NCBI GenBank assembly: GCA_036844705.1
Contig: DAIUFH010000054.1
Coordinates: forward strand, 1-14,620
DNA length: 14,620 nt
Direction: 5' to 3'
Source of the DNA: DAIUFH01 sp036844705
Lineage (GTDB): Bacteria; Bacillota; Clostridia; Tissierellales; Tissierellaceae
Of this stretch, positions 7,114 through 13,768 are shown piece after piece (positions within the stretch are counted from its first letter, which is position 1; each line of letters begins with the position of its first letter). Below the pieces are notes generated by a model. That model saw only the letters and a list, made by a program, of their open reading frames with translations, was not told where the DNA came from and made no database searches. Position numbers and translations under genes: made by a program.

Positions 7114-7312
7114 CTATTATGGTCGAGTCTTCGAAGCAAACCCGAGATTCTTCGCTAACGCTCAGAATGACGTCCGGTAGTAAGTATACTCAAATCGCTC
7201 AATTCTTCGGCTCTATTCGGAATGACAAAGATACTATAGATCACTCTACTTGTCACCCTAGGTTAGCAGCATATTCAATTCTGACAAAGAATCACAATAA
7301 TTACTTTCTCAA

Positions 7313-7361
7313 CTCTTAGTTCTTAGTTCTTAATTCTTAGTTCTTAGTTCTTAACTCTTAG
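7313..7361. repeat. TTCTTAG heptad tract (element A, right)
   Basis: Seven tandem seven-base units varying at the first base (T/C) and last base (G/A), ending six bases from the hydrolase stop codon. On the minus strand the unit reads CTAAGAA. Confidence 0.93.
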
Positions 7362-7367
7362 CTATCT

Positions 7368-8123
7368 TTAAAGAAATGCATTGATTACTGCTACAAACTT
7401 ATTGTAGTCATCTAAATAAGCATAATGACCAGCCCCTTCAAATATTACAAGTCCACTATCCTTAATCTCACTTTCCATAATCTTAGCCATATAAAGCGGT
7501 GTTGCGTCATCTTTTTCTCCCCATATAATTAGTGTTGACGCTTTTATGTCCTTTAATAACGATTTTAGGTTTTCATTTACTACCCTTACAAATACTTTTC
7601 TCATAATACCGGCTGAATCCTTATAATCATCGGATCCAAAACGTTTATAGAAGCTTTCCAGTCTCTTTTCATCCTTAATCCAGAAAAATAAGTTCTTGTA
7701 TATAAATCTTAAAAATTTAAAGCTATAAACCTTTATGTAATATTTTGCACCTCTTTTTGGTATAAGACCTGCACTATCTATCAGTAGAATTTTATCAACT
7801 ACATCAGGGTATTTTGATCCAAATATAATTGAAAGCTTACCCCCAAAGGAGTGTCCAATAAATGATGCTTTTTCAACTTCAATTTCTTTTAAAAACTCCT
7901 TTACAATTTCAGCATACTGAAAGGAACCTATAGGCTCTTTTGGTTCACTTGATTTTCCAAACCCAGGTAAATCTAATGCAACAACCTTGTATCTTTTATT
8001 TAAAATATTTATAATAGGTCTCACTGTGTCAATATTGCAGCCCCAACCATGTAAAATCACTATTGGATCTCCATCACCTTCTATTATGTAATTCAAATAT
8101 AGTCCTTTAATATTTATAATCAT
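7368..8123 (-). CDS. Alpha/beta-fold hydrolase (esterase/lipase-like)
   Basis: A 251-residue single-domain alpha/beta hydrolase. It shows the oxyanion-hole motif HGWG (25-28), DLPGFGKS (51-58), the nucleophile elbow GHSFGG with Ser92, the acid motif WGEKDDATP (Asp205 likely), and His233 in GAGHYAYLDD. The full catalytic triad is present, so it should be an active serine hydrolase. There is no signal peptide and no membrane helix, so it is cytoplasmic. A cap region (about 120-185) rich in aromatic and basic residues will decide the substrate, which I cannot name. AAGGAA lies seven bases before the ATG. It stands where B. subtilis has the carboxylesterase yvaK between secG and rnr; that match is one of position and superfamily, not proven orthology. 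Confidence 0.88.
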   Translation of the reverse strand: MIINIKGLYLNYIIEGDGDPIVILHGWGCNIDTVRPIINILNKRYKVVALDLPGFGKSSEPKEPIGSFQYAEIVKEFLKEIEVEKASFIGHSFGGKLSIIFGSKYPDVVDKILLIDSAGLIPKRGAKYYIKVYSFKFLRFIYKNLFFWIKDEKRLESFYKRFGSDDYKDSAGIMRKVFVRVVNENLKSLLKDIKASTLIIWGEKDDATPLYMAKIMESEIKDSGLVIFEGAGHYAYLDDYNKFVAVINAFL

Positions 8124-8180
8124 ATTAATCTTCCTTGTTTTTTACTTGTTTTCTTTATATCTTATTAATGATACTTAAAG

Positions 8181-8189
8181 ATTATATCA
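8181..8189 (-). promoter_or_regulatory. Extended -10 promoter upstream of the hydrolase gene
   Basis: The minus strand reads TGATATAAT: TATAAT (8186-8181) preceded by TGN. The -35 region is poor (TGTATA at 17 bases), so it would depend on the extended -10. It lies just downstream of the hppA terminator, with a leader of about 50 bases to the ATG. Confidence 0.68.
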
Positions 8190-8222
8190 CAAACAGAAAG
8201 ATTTATACAGTATTCACCCATT

Positions 8223-8248
8223 AAAAAAGCTCCTCAATAGAGGGGCTT
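8223..8248 (-). terminator. Rho-independent terminator of hppA
   Basis: On the minus strand AAGCCCCTC and GAGGAGCTT form a nine-position stem with one C·A mismatch and a TATT loop, followed by a run of T residues (8228-8223). It begins ten bases after the hppA stop codon. Confidence 0.83.
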
Positions 8249-8258
8249 AATTATTAAA

Positions 8259-10256
8259 TTAAAATAAAATTCCGCCGTTCACAAATAGTTGAGCGAAAAC
8301 TACTGCTACAATAGTCATAAGCTTAATCAAAATATTTAGTGATGGTCCTGAAGTATCCTTAAATGGATCTCCTACAGTATCTCCGGTAACTGCTGCCTTG
8401 TGAGCTTCACTACCTTTTCCACCATGATTTCCTTCTTCAATATATTTCTTAGCATTGTCCCAAGCTCCACCAGAGTTTGACATAAATATTGCCATCAATA
8501 CACCAGTTACTAATGACCCTGCTAAAAGACCACCTAAAGCTTCAGGTCCTAACAAAATACCTACTGCCAACGGAACCACTACAGCTAATAATCCAGGTAA
8601 AATCATTTCTTTTAAAGCAGACTTTGTACTAATGTCTACGCAATTTGCATAGTCAGGAGTTGCTTTGCCTTCCATGATTCCTGGTATTTCCTTAAATTGT
8701 CTTCTTACTTCTTCTATCATACTGAAAGCTGCTTTACCTACAGCATCCATTGTCATAGCAGAGAATAAGAATGGAAGCATACCGCCTATAAACAGACCAG
8801 TGATGACTGTTGGCTCTGTCAGGTCTATACCTGATAACCCTACAGCTTGTGTATACGATACAAACAAAGCTAATGCTGTTAAAGCAGCTGAACCAATTGC
8901 AAAGCCCTTACCAACTGCTGCTGTTGTATTTCCAACTGAATCCAATTTATCAGTTATTTTTCTTACGTCATCTGGTAATTCACACATTTCAGCAATACCA
9001 CCGGCATTGTCCGCTATTGGTCCATAAGCATCTACGGCTATAGTCATACCAGCCGTTGAAAGCATACCAACTGCTGCAAGGGCTATTCCATATAATCCCT
9101 TTGCTGGCTCTGTATTTCCTCCTGATACATAATAAGCTACTAATATTCCAAATCCAATAACTACTATAGGTATTGCCGTTGACATCATACCTACTGATAG
9201 TCCACCTATAATATTTGTTGAAGCACCAGTTTCTGATTCCTGTGCAACTTTTTTAACAAATTTATAATCTCCAGAAGTATAAATCTCTGTTACCTTCGCA
9301 ATTATCAATCCTATTGCAATACCCGCCAAAATTGCAATAAATGGTTGATATGAATGAAGAATTATCTTACTGAATATAAAAGCCCCAATTAGAGTTATAA
9401 TTGAGCTTGCTAATGTACCAGCATTCAATGATTTTTGAGGGTCTTTGTCCCCTCTAACAAAATAAACGCCTAATATAGATGATAATACCCCAATTGCTGC
9501 AAGAGCTAATGCATAGGATACTCCAGCATCTCCATATGCTACGATTCCTAACGTTATAGCAGAAATAATTGCACCAACATATGATTCAAATAAGTCAGCT
9601 CCCATACCAGCAACGTCTCCAACATTATCTCCAACGTTGTCAGCTATAACCGCTGGATTTCTCGGATCATCCTCTGGAATTCCAGCTTCAACCTTACCTA
9701 CAAGATCGGCACCTACGTCCGCTGCCTTAGTATAGATACCTCCGCCAACTCTTGCAAATAAAGCAATTGATGAAGCACCTAATCCAAATCCAGTGACGAT
9801 GTTAGGTTCTTTAAATACCATATAAGCGGCACTGACTCCTAAAATACCTAGACCTACTACGCACATACCCATTACAGCTCCCCCTGAAAAAGCAATGTTT
9901 AGGGCTGCTGTCATTCCTGATTCTTTAGCTGCATTTGCCGTTCTTACATTCGCCTTTGTAGCTGCTTGCATACCAATGTATCCAGCTAAGATTGAGAAAA
10001 GTGCTCCAACTAAAAAGCATATTGCAGTTTGAATATCAATTAATACTATAAGAATAGCAAACAATACTACAATAAAAATTGCCAATGACTTATATTCCCT
10101 AGTTAGAAAAGCCATCGCACCATCATGAATATAAGTACTTATTTCTTTCATTCGGTCATTTCCAGGACTTAATTTGCTAATCCAGGTTGCTTTGTAAAAA
10201 GCAAATACTAATGCCAAGGCTCCTACTATGAGCGAGGCAATCACTGCAAAATCCAT
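8259..10256 (-). CDS. hppA: K+-stimulated membrane pyrophosphatase, probably Na+-pumping
   Basis: An integral membrane pump with about 16 helices that couples hydrolysis of pyrophosphate to ion export. The 665-residue protein has the substrate-site blocks DVGADLVGKVE (180-190) and EDDPRNPAVIADNVGDNVGD (195-214), and GDPFKDTSGP near the C terminus. At the K+ determinant it reads GNTTAAVGKG, with Ala446 and Gly449 where K+-independent enzymes carry Lys and Thr. This predicts the K+-dependent class. The gate motif GADLFESYVG puts Glu224 in the position found in Thermotoga-type Na+ pumps rather than one turn further as in plant-type H+ pumps, so Na+ transport is favoured but not settled. AGGAGG lies eight bases upstream. 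The gene follows secG by 19 bases and ends at a terminator, so the two form an operon. Confidence 0.95.
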   Translation of the reverse strand: MDFAVIASLIVGALALVFAFYKATWISKLSPGNDRMKEISTYIHDGAMAFLTREYKSLAIFIVVLFAILIVLIDIQTAICFLVGALFSILAGYIGMQAATKANVRTANAAKESGMTAALNIAFSGGAVMGMCVVGLGILGVSAAYMVFKEPNIVTGFGLGASSIALFARVGGGIYTKAADVGADLVGKVEAGIPEDDPRNPAVIADNVGDNVGDVAGMGADLFESYVGAIISAITLGIVAYGDAGVSYALALAAIGVLSSILGVYFVRGDKDPQKSLNAGTLASSIITLIGAFIFSKIILHSYQPFIAILAGIAIGLIIAKVTEIYTSGDYKFVKKVAQESETGASTNIIGGLSVGMMSTAIPIVVIGFGILVAYYVSGGNTEPAKGLYGIALAAVGMLSTAGMTIAVDAYGPIADNAGGIAEMCELPDDVRKITDKLDSVGNTTAAVGKGFAIGSAALTALALFVSYTQAVGLSGIDLTEPTVITGLFIGGMLPFLFSAMTMDAVGKAAFSMIEEVRRQFKEIPGIMEGKATPDYANCVDISTKSALKEMILPGLLAVVVPLAVGILLGPEALGGLLAGSLVTGVLMAIFMSNSGGAWDNAKKYIEEGNHGGKGSEAHKAAVTGDTVGDPFKDTSGPSLNILIKLMTIVAVVFAQLFVNGGILF

Positions 10257-10275
10257 ATTATTTTCCTCCTTAGTG

Positions 10276-10500
10276 TTAAGCCGCTAATGCAATAGCAGAT
10301 ATAATAAAAATAATAGCTGACACAACTGTAATTCTTCTTAACATAGCTTGCTTACTTGTGCCCCTATTTTTACCCCATAATGAATCCGGCGCATTTCCTC
10401 CAATAGTTCCCAGACCTTCTTCACTGCCTTCTTGAAATAAAACACTTACAATTAGTGAAATACTTGAAACTAAAATCAATATCGAAAAGAATGTTGACAT
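10276..10500 (-). CDS. secG: Preprotein translocase subunit SecG
   Basis: The small accessory subunit of the SecYEG channel, helping SecA-driven export. The 74-residue protein has two membrane helices (about 3-21 and 57-72) joined by the conserved loop LFQEGSEEGLGTIGG and SLWGKNRGTSK (21-51), with a basic LRRIT before helix 2. Length is normal (about 75). The ATG at 10500 is chosen over one 11 codons upstream: GGAGG lies seven bases before it, and MSTFFSILIL fits the family start. It has its own promoter and probably shares a transcript with hppA, an uncommon partner. Position next to eno is the common Firmicutes order. Confidence 0.94.
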   Translation of the reverse strand: MSTFFSILILVSSISLIVSVLFQEGSEEGLGTIGGNAPDSLWGKNRGTSKQAMLRRITVVSAIIFIISAIALAA

Positions 10501-10507
10501 ACTCACA

Positions 10508-10512
10508 CCTCC
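10508..10512 (-). promoter_or_regulatory. Ribosome-binding site deciding the secG start
   Basis: GGAGG seven bases before the ATG at 10500. It lies inside the longer alternative frame, which begins at 10533 and is rejected. Confidence 0.85.
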
Positions 10513-10548
10513 ATTGTTTATTATTGAAACCAAGTCTATAACATTAAC

Positions 10549-10577
10549 ATTTTAACATAGGGCTTATATAAAATCAA
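10549..10577 (-). promoter_or_regulatory. Extended -10 promoter of secG-hppA
   Basis: On the minus strand TTGATT (10577-10572), 17 bases, then TAAAAT (10554-10549) with TG one base before the -10 box (10557-10556). Transcription would start near 10542, giving a leader of about 40 bases. It lies between the hairpin after eno and the secG start. Confidence 0.8.
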
Positions 10578-10587
10578 TCAAATTGTT

Positions 10588-10621
10588 TAGAAAATAGCAC
10601 AAGGGCTCCCTTAGGAGCCCT
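10588..10621 (-). terminator. GC-rich hairpin after eno, probable terminator
   Basis: On the minus strand AGGGCTCC (10621-10614) pairs perfectly with GGAGCCCT (10609-10602) across TAAG. The following tract TGTGCTATTTTCT is T-rich but interrupted, so termination may be partial. On the plus strand the hairpin is followed by CTTTAACTATATTATTTT and a T run, so it might also stop antisense transcripts. Confidence 0.7.
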
Positions 10622-10652
10622 CTTTAACTATATTATTTTATTTTTTTATAAA

Positions 10653-11942
10653 TTACTTTAAATTATAAAATGATGCTTTTCCTTTATATTTTGACATATC
10701 TCCAAGTCCATCTTCAATTCTCAATAGTTGATTGTATTTTGCAACTCTATCAGTTCTGGAAGGAGCACCTGTCTTTATTTGTCCTGCATTTGTAGCTACT
10801 GCCAAATCAGCTATTGTAGAGTCCTCTGTTTCACCGGATCTATGAGATATAACAGCTGTCATACCGTTAATCTTTGCCATTTCAATGGCATCAAGAGTTT
10901 CAGTTATGGTTCCGATTTGATTTAATTTTATGAGAATAGAATTTGCTACTCCTAACTCAATTCCTTTTGACAGTCTTTCGGTATTAGTTACAAACAAGTC
11001 ATCTCCTACCAATTGTACTCTATTGCCAAGTTTATCAGTAAGAAGTCTCCAACCTTCCCAATCATCTTCTGCCAATCCGTCTTCTATGGATATAATAGGA
11101 TATTTATTGACTAAATCCACATAGAAATCAACCATTTCTTCTACTGATAAAATTCTTCCCTCACCCTTTAGGTTGTAGGTTTTCTTTTCATCGTCATATA
11201 GCTCAGAGGCAGCTGTGTCTACTGCAAGCATTATATCTTCACCTGGTTTATATCCTGCCTTTTCTATAGCTGCAACTATTGTAGCTAGGGCTTCTTCATT
11301 GCTTCTTAGATTTGGTGCAAAACCACCTTCATCTCCAACAGCAGTATTTAGACCTTTAGATTTTAATACGGATTTTAAGCTATGGAACACTTCAGTACCC
11401 ATTCTTAAAGCTTCCTTAAAGTTTTTAGCTCCTACTGGCATAACCATGAATTCTTGAATATCTACATTATTATCTGCGTGGGCTCCACCATTTAATATAT
11501 TCATCATTGGAACAGGAAGAGTTTTTGCATTAATACCGCCTATATACTGGTATAATGGCATACCAAGCTCGTCAGCTGCTGCTCTCGCAACTGCCATAGA
11601 AACTCCAAGTGTAGCATTAGCTCCAAGCTTGCCCTTATTGTGTGTACCATCTAATTCAATAAGAAACTGATCTATAGCTATTTGATCAAAAACTTCCATT
11701 CCAATTAATTCGTCAGCTATTATATTATTTACATTATCTACTGCATTTATAACACCCTTACCTAAGTATCTACTTTTGTCTCCATCTCTTAATTCTACAG
11801 CTTCAAATACACCTGTTGATGCTCCTGAAGGTACAATTGCTCTTCCAAAGCCTTCATTTTCAGTCCACACCTCTACTTCAACGGTAGGATTTCCTCTTGA
11901 ATCCAATACTTCTCTTGCATATATTTCGGTAATTAAACTCAT
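10653..11942 (-). CDS. eno: Enolase (phosphopyruvate hydratase)
   Basis: Converts 2-phosphoglycerate to phosphoenolpyruvate; a cytoplasmic Mg-dependent enzyme, octameric in many Firmicutes. The 429-residue protein has normal length and complete motifs: AREVLDSRGNPTVEVEV (9-25), SGASTGVFEA loop, GDEGGFAPNL, the metal ligand in SIEDGLAEDDW, the signature LIKLNQIGTITETL (337-350, with catalytic Lys339) and SHRSGETED (366-374). AAAGGAG sits ten bases before the ATG. Composite repeat B occupies the whole gap to gpmI upstream, and I see no convincing promoter in that gap. It is probably read together with tpiA and gpmI, or from a promoter inside the repeat. A hairpin follows its stop. Confidence 0.97.
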   Translation of the reverse strand: MSLITEIYAREVLDSRGNPTVEVEVWTENEGFGRAIVPSGASTGVFEAVELRDGDKSRYLGKGVINAVDNVNNIIADELIGMEVFDQIAIDQFLIELDGTHNKGKLGANATLGVSMAVARAAADELGMPLYQYIGGINAKTLPVPMMNILNGGAHADNNVDIQEFMVMPVGAKNFKEALRMGTEVFHSLKSVLKSKGLNTAVGDEGGFAPNLRSNEEALATIVAAIEKAGYKPGEDIMLAVDTAASELYDDEKKTYNLKGEGRILSVEEMVDFYVDLVNKYPIISIEDGLAEDDWEGWRLLTDKLGNRVQLVGDDLFVTNTERLSKGIELGVANSILIKLNQIGTITETLDAIEMAKINGMTAVISHRSGETEDSTIADLAVATNAGQIKTGAPSRTDRVAKYNQLLRIEDGLGDMSKYKGKASFYNLK

Positions 11943-11965
11943 TATTTACACGCTCCTTTTTTTCA

Positions 11966-12017
11966 ATTCACAGTTCATACTCTACAGTTCACAATTCACA
12001 ATTCACAATTCACAATT
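11966..12017. repeat. ATTCACA heptad tract (element B, left)
   Basis: Seven tandem seven-base units from 11966 to 12014: one ATTCACA, two degenerate units (GTTCATA, CTCTACA), GTTCACA, then three perfect ATTCACA copies. It lies just upstream of the eno ribosome-binding site. Confidence 0.92.
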
Positions 12018-12134
12018 GCTAGGGTCATTCTTTGGGGGTTAAACCCGAAATTCTTCGAGTAAAGTTTATTCTGCCCGTCTCAGGATGACAAAGCGGAAAG
12101 CCAATTCTACACTTCTCGGGATGACAAAAATAGA

Positions 12135-12232
12135 CTCTTAGTTCTTAACTCTTAGTTCTTAGTTCTTAACTCTTAGTTCTTAGTTCTTAGTTCTTAGTTC
12201 TTAGTTCTTAGTTCTTAACTCTTAGCTCTTAA
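12135..12232. repeat. TTCTTAG heptad tract (element B, right), overlapping the gpmI end
   Basis: Fourteen uninterrupted seven-base units (98 bases), mainly TTCTTAG with CTCTTAG, TTCTTAA and one CTCTTAA variant. The last units overlap the gpmI coding sequence, including its stop codon (12224-12222). Confidence 0.96.
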
Positions 12233-13757
12233 CTATCAATGATTCTCCTGTCATTTCAACTGGCTTTTCTAGCCCCAATAAGTCAAGCAAAGTTGGTGCT
12301 ATATCTGCTAGCTTTCCTTCTCTTAACTTTATATCTTTATCCCCTACTAGTATTAGCGGTACCTTATTTGTAGTATGGGCTGTGATTGGGCTTCCATCCT
12401 TTTCATTAATTAGTGCCTCTGCATTACCATGGTCGGATGTTATAATTGCCTTTCCATTCTTTTTGATAAGCAATTCAATAATTTCTCCAAGGCAAGTATC
12501 TACAGTTTCCACAGCTTTTATTACTGCTGGAACGACTCCTGTATGTCCAACCATATCTGGATTTGCAAAATTTATAATAAATAAATCATATTTATCCATA
12601 TTAAGTCTCTTGATTATTTCATCTTTTAACTCATAAGCACTCATTTCAGGTTTTAAATCATAAGTTGCGACCTTAGGTGAAGGAATGAGGGCTCTATCTT
12701 CATTCTTAAATTCAATTTCCCTTCCTCCATTGAAAAAGAAGGTAACATGAGCATATTTTTCTGTCTCAGCAGCTCTTAACTGATTTAACCCTTTTTTGCT
12801 TATATATTCCCCTAAGGTATTTTCTATTGCTTCATTTTTATATACCACATGAACATTTGGAATTGTTTTATCATATTCAGTCATGGTTACATAGTGTGTT
12901 TTTACAATTTTTTCTCTTTCAAATCCATCAAATTTATCATCCACAAATGCTCTGGTTATTTGCCTTGCTCTATCTGGTCTAAAGTTAAAAAAGATAATGG
13001 AGTCTTCAGAATTTACTGTAGCAACGGGCAAGGAATTTTCGGTGATTACAGTTGGCAAAACAAATTCATCGTTTATATTCTTTTTATAGGAATCTTCAAC
13101 TGCCTTTACAGGGTCATCTGCTTGTATACCCTTACCAATGGTCATTGCATCATAAGCAAGCTGGGTTCTATCCCATCTTTTATCCCTATCCATTGCATAA
13201 TATCTCCCAGAAATCGTGGCAATCTTGCCAATACCAATTTCTTTCATCTTTTCAATCAATTTCTGAACATGCTCTTTCCCTATGGTAGGCGATACATCTC
13301 TTCCATCTAAAATGACATGAATATAGACTTTATCCAAATTGTGATTTTTCATCATCTCCAAAAGTCCATAAAGATGGGTTATATGGCTGTGAACTCCACC
13401 ATCTGAAACCAATCCAATAAGATGCATTGCAGAATTATTTTTCTTAACATTCTCTATTGCATCTAAAAGTTCTTTTTTTTCAAAGAAGTCCCCTTCTTCT
13501 ATTTCTTTTGTTATTCTTGTAAGTTCTTGATATACCACTCTTCCTGAACCAATATTTAAATGTCCTACTTCAGAATTACCCATTTGTCCTTCAGGCAGTC
13601 CTACCGCAAGCCCACTTGCATCCAGCTTCGTATGAGCATATTCATTATATAATCTATCATAATTAGGTTTTTGGGCAAGATTAACCGCGTTTCCTTCATA
13701 AGCTTTGCCTATACCAAACCCATCTAAAATCAATAACATCACTGATTGTTTTTTCAT
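12222..13757 (-). CDS. gpmI: 2,3-bisphosphoglycerate-independent phosphoglycerate mutase
   Basis: Interconverts 3- and 2-phosphoglycerate using two Mn ions and a phosphoserine intermediate; alkaline-phosphatase superfamily. The 511-residue protein has normal length. Motifs: LILDGFGIG with metal ligand Asp12, GQMGNSEVGHLNIGSGR with nucleophile Ser62, HVILDGRDVSP, SGRYYAMDRDKRWDR, NFRPDRARQI and the second metal cluster TSDHGNAE. The start MKKQSVMLLILDG (ATG 13757) is chosen because GGAGG lies five bases upstream; an ATG four codons earlier would include that site. It begins 11 bases after the tpiA stop, so the two are one operon. The C-terminal residues Val-Lys-Ser and the TAA stop are encoded by heptad units of repeat B, so the natural end of the gene may have been replaced. 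Confidence 0.96.
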   Translation of the reverse strand: MKKQSVMLLILDGFGIGKAYEGNAVNLAQKPNYDRLYNEYAHTKLDASGLAVGLPEGQMGNSEVGHLNIGSGRVVYQELTRITKEIEEGDFFEKKELLDAIENVKKNNSAMHLIGLVSDGGVHSHITHLYGLLEMMKNHNLDKVYIHVILDGRDVSPTIGKEHVQKLIEKMKEIGIGKIATISGRYYAMDRDKRWDRTQLAYDAMTIGKGIQADDPVKAVEDSYKKNINDEFVLPTVITENSLPVATVNSEDSIIFFNFRPDRARQITRAFVDDKFDGFEREKIVKTHYVTMTEYDKTIPNVHVVYKNEAIENTLGEYISKKGLNQLRAAETEKYAHVTFFFNGGREIEFKNEDRALIPSPKVATYDLKPEMSAYELKDEIIKRLNMDKYDLFIINFANPDMVGHTGVVPAVIKAVETVDTCLGEIIELLIKKNGKAIITSDHGNAEALINEKDGSPITAHTTNKVPLILVGDKDIKLREGKLADIAPTLLDLLGLEKPVEMTGESLIVKS

Positions 13758-13762
13758 AGTTG

Positions 13763-13767
13763 CCTCC
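13763..13767 (-). promoter_or_regulatory. Ribosome-binding site deciding the gpmI start
   Basis: GGAGG five bases before the ATG at 13757 and just after the tpiA stop codon. It excludes the ATG at 13769, which overlaps that stop. Confidence 0.87.
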
Positions 13768-13768
13768 A

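Larger units (their letters stand above)
7078..7366. repeat. Composite intergenic repeat element A
   Basis: Fills nearly the whole gap of about 300 bases between the hydrolase stop and the MurF-like start. In plus-strand order it has the TTCACAA-type tract, a degenerate core (about 7114-7312) and the TTCTTAG-type tract ending in CTATC. The core contains AAACCCGAGATTCTTCG (7138-7154), CTCAGAATGACG (7161-7172), CGGAATGACAAAG and TCTGACAAAGAATCAC. These are variants of a widespread ATTCTTCG...CTCAGAATGAC motif. I see no gene in it. Element B has the same architecture and orientation. Confidence 0.8.
11966..12237. repeat. Composite intergenic repeat element B
   Basis: Same plan as element A: an ATTCACA-type tract beside the start of the downstream gene, a degenerate core (about 12018-12134) and a TTCTTAG-type tract ending in CTATC against the upstream gene. 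The core has AAACCCGAAATTCTTCG (12041-12057), differing from element A in one base of 17. It also has CTCAGGATGACAAAG and CTCGGGATGACAAAA. It fills the gap between gpmI and eno; no gene is seen in it. Confidence 0.8.

Noticed and set aside
7101..7319. 72-residue plus-strand open frame in the gap before the MurF-like gene
   Set aside because: It is a translation of repeat core A (the SLTLRMT stretch comes from the CTCAGAATGAC motif). No convincing ribosome-binding site; every gene around is on the other strand.
7078..7366. Insertion sequence or MITE in the gap before the MurF-like gene
   Set aside because: No transposase, no terminal inverted repeats (the two ends are different heptads) and no target duplication that I can see. 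I describe it as a composite repeat instead.
8455..9043. Plus-strand open frames opposite hppA (65, 120 and 77 residues)
   Set aside because: Antisense shadows of a strongly conserved coding region, with low-complexity Pro/Ala-rich translations and no initiation signals.
11943..12134. Dedicated eno promoter inside repeat B
   Set aside because: TTGTGA-like and TAGAGT-like boxes occur in the heptad tract by repetition, but none forms a convincing -35/-10 pair.
12135..12232. CRISPR array or other repeat-spacer structure
   Set aside because: Units are seven bases with no spacers, so this is a simple tandem repeat.
12849..13310. 153-residue plus-strand open frame opposite gpmI
   Set aside because: It lies fully antisense to conserved gpmI motifs; the Cys/Phe/Ile-rich translation resembles no protein family.
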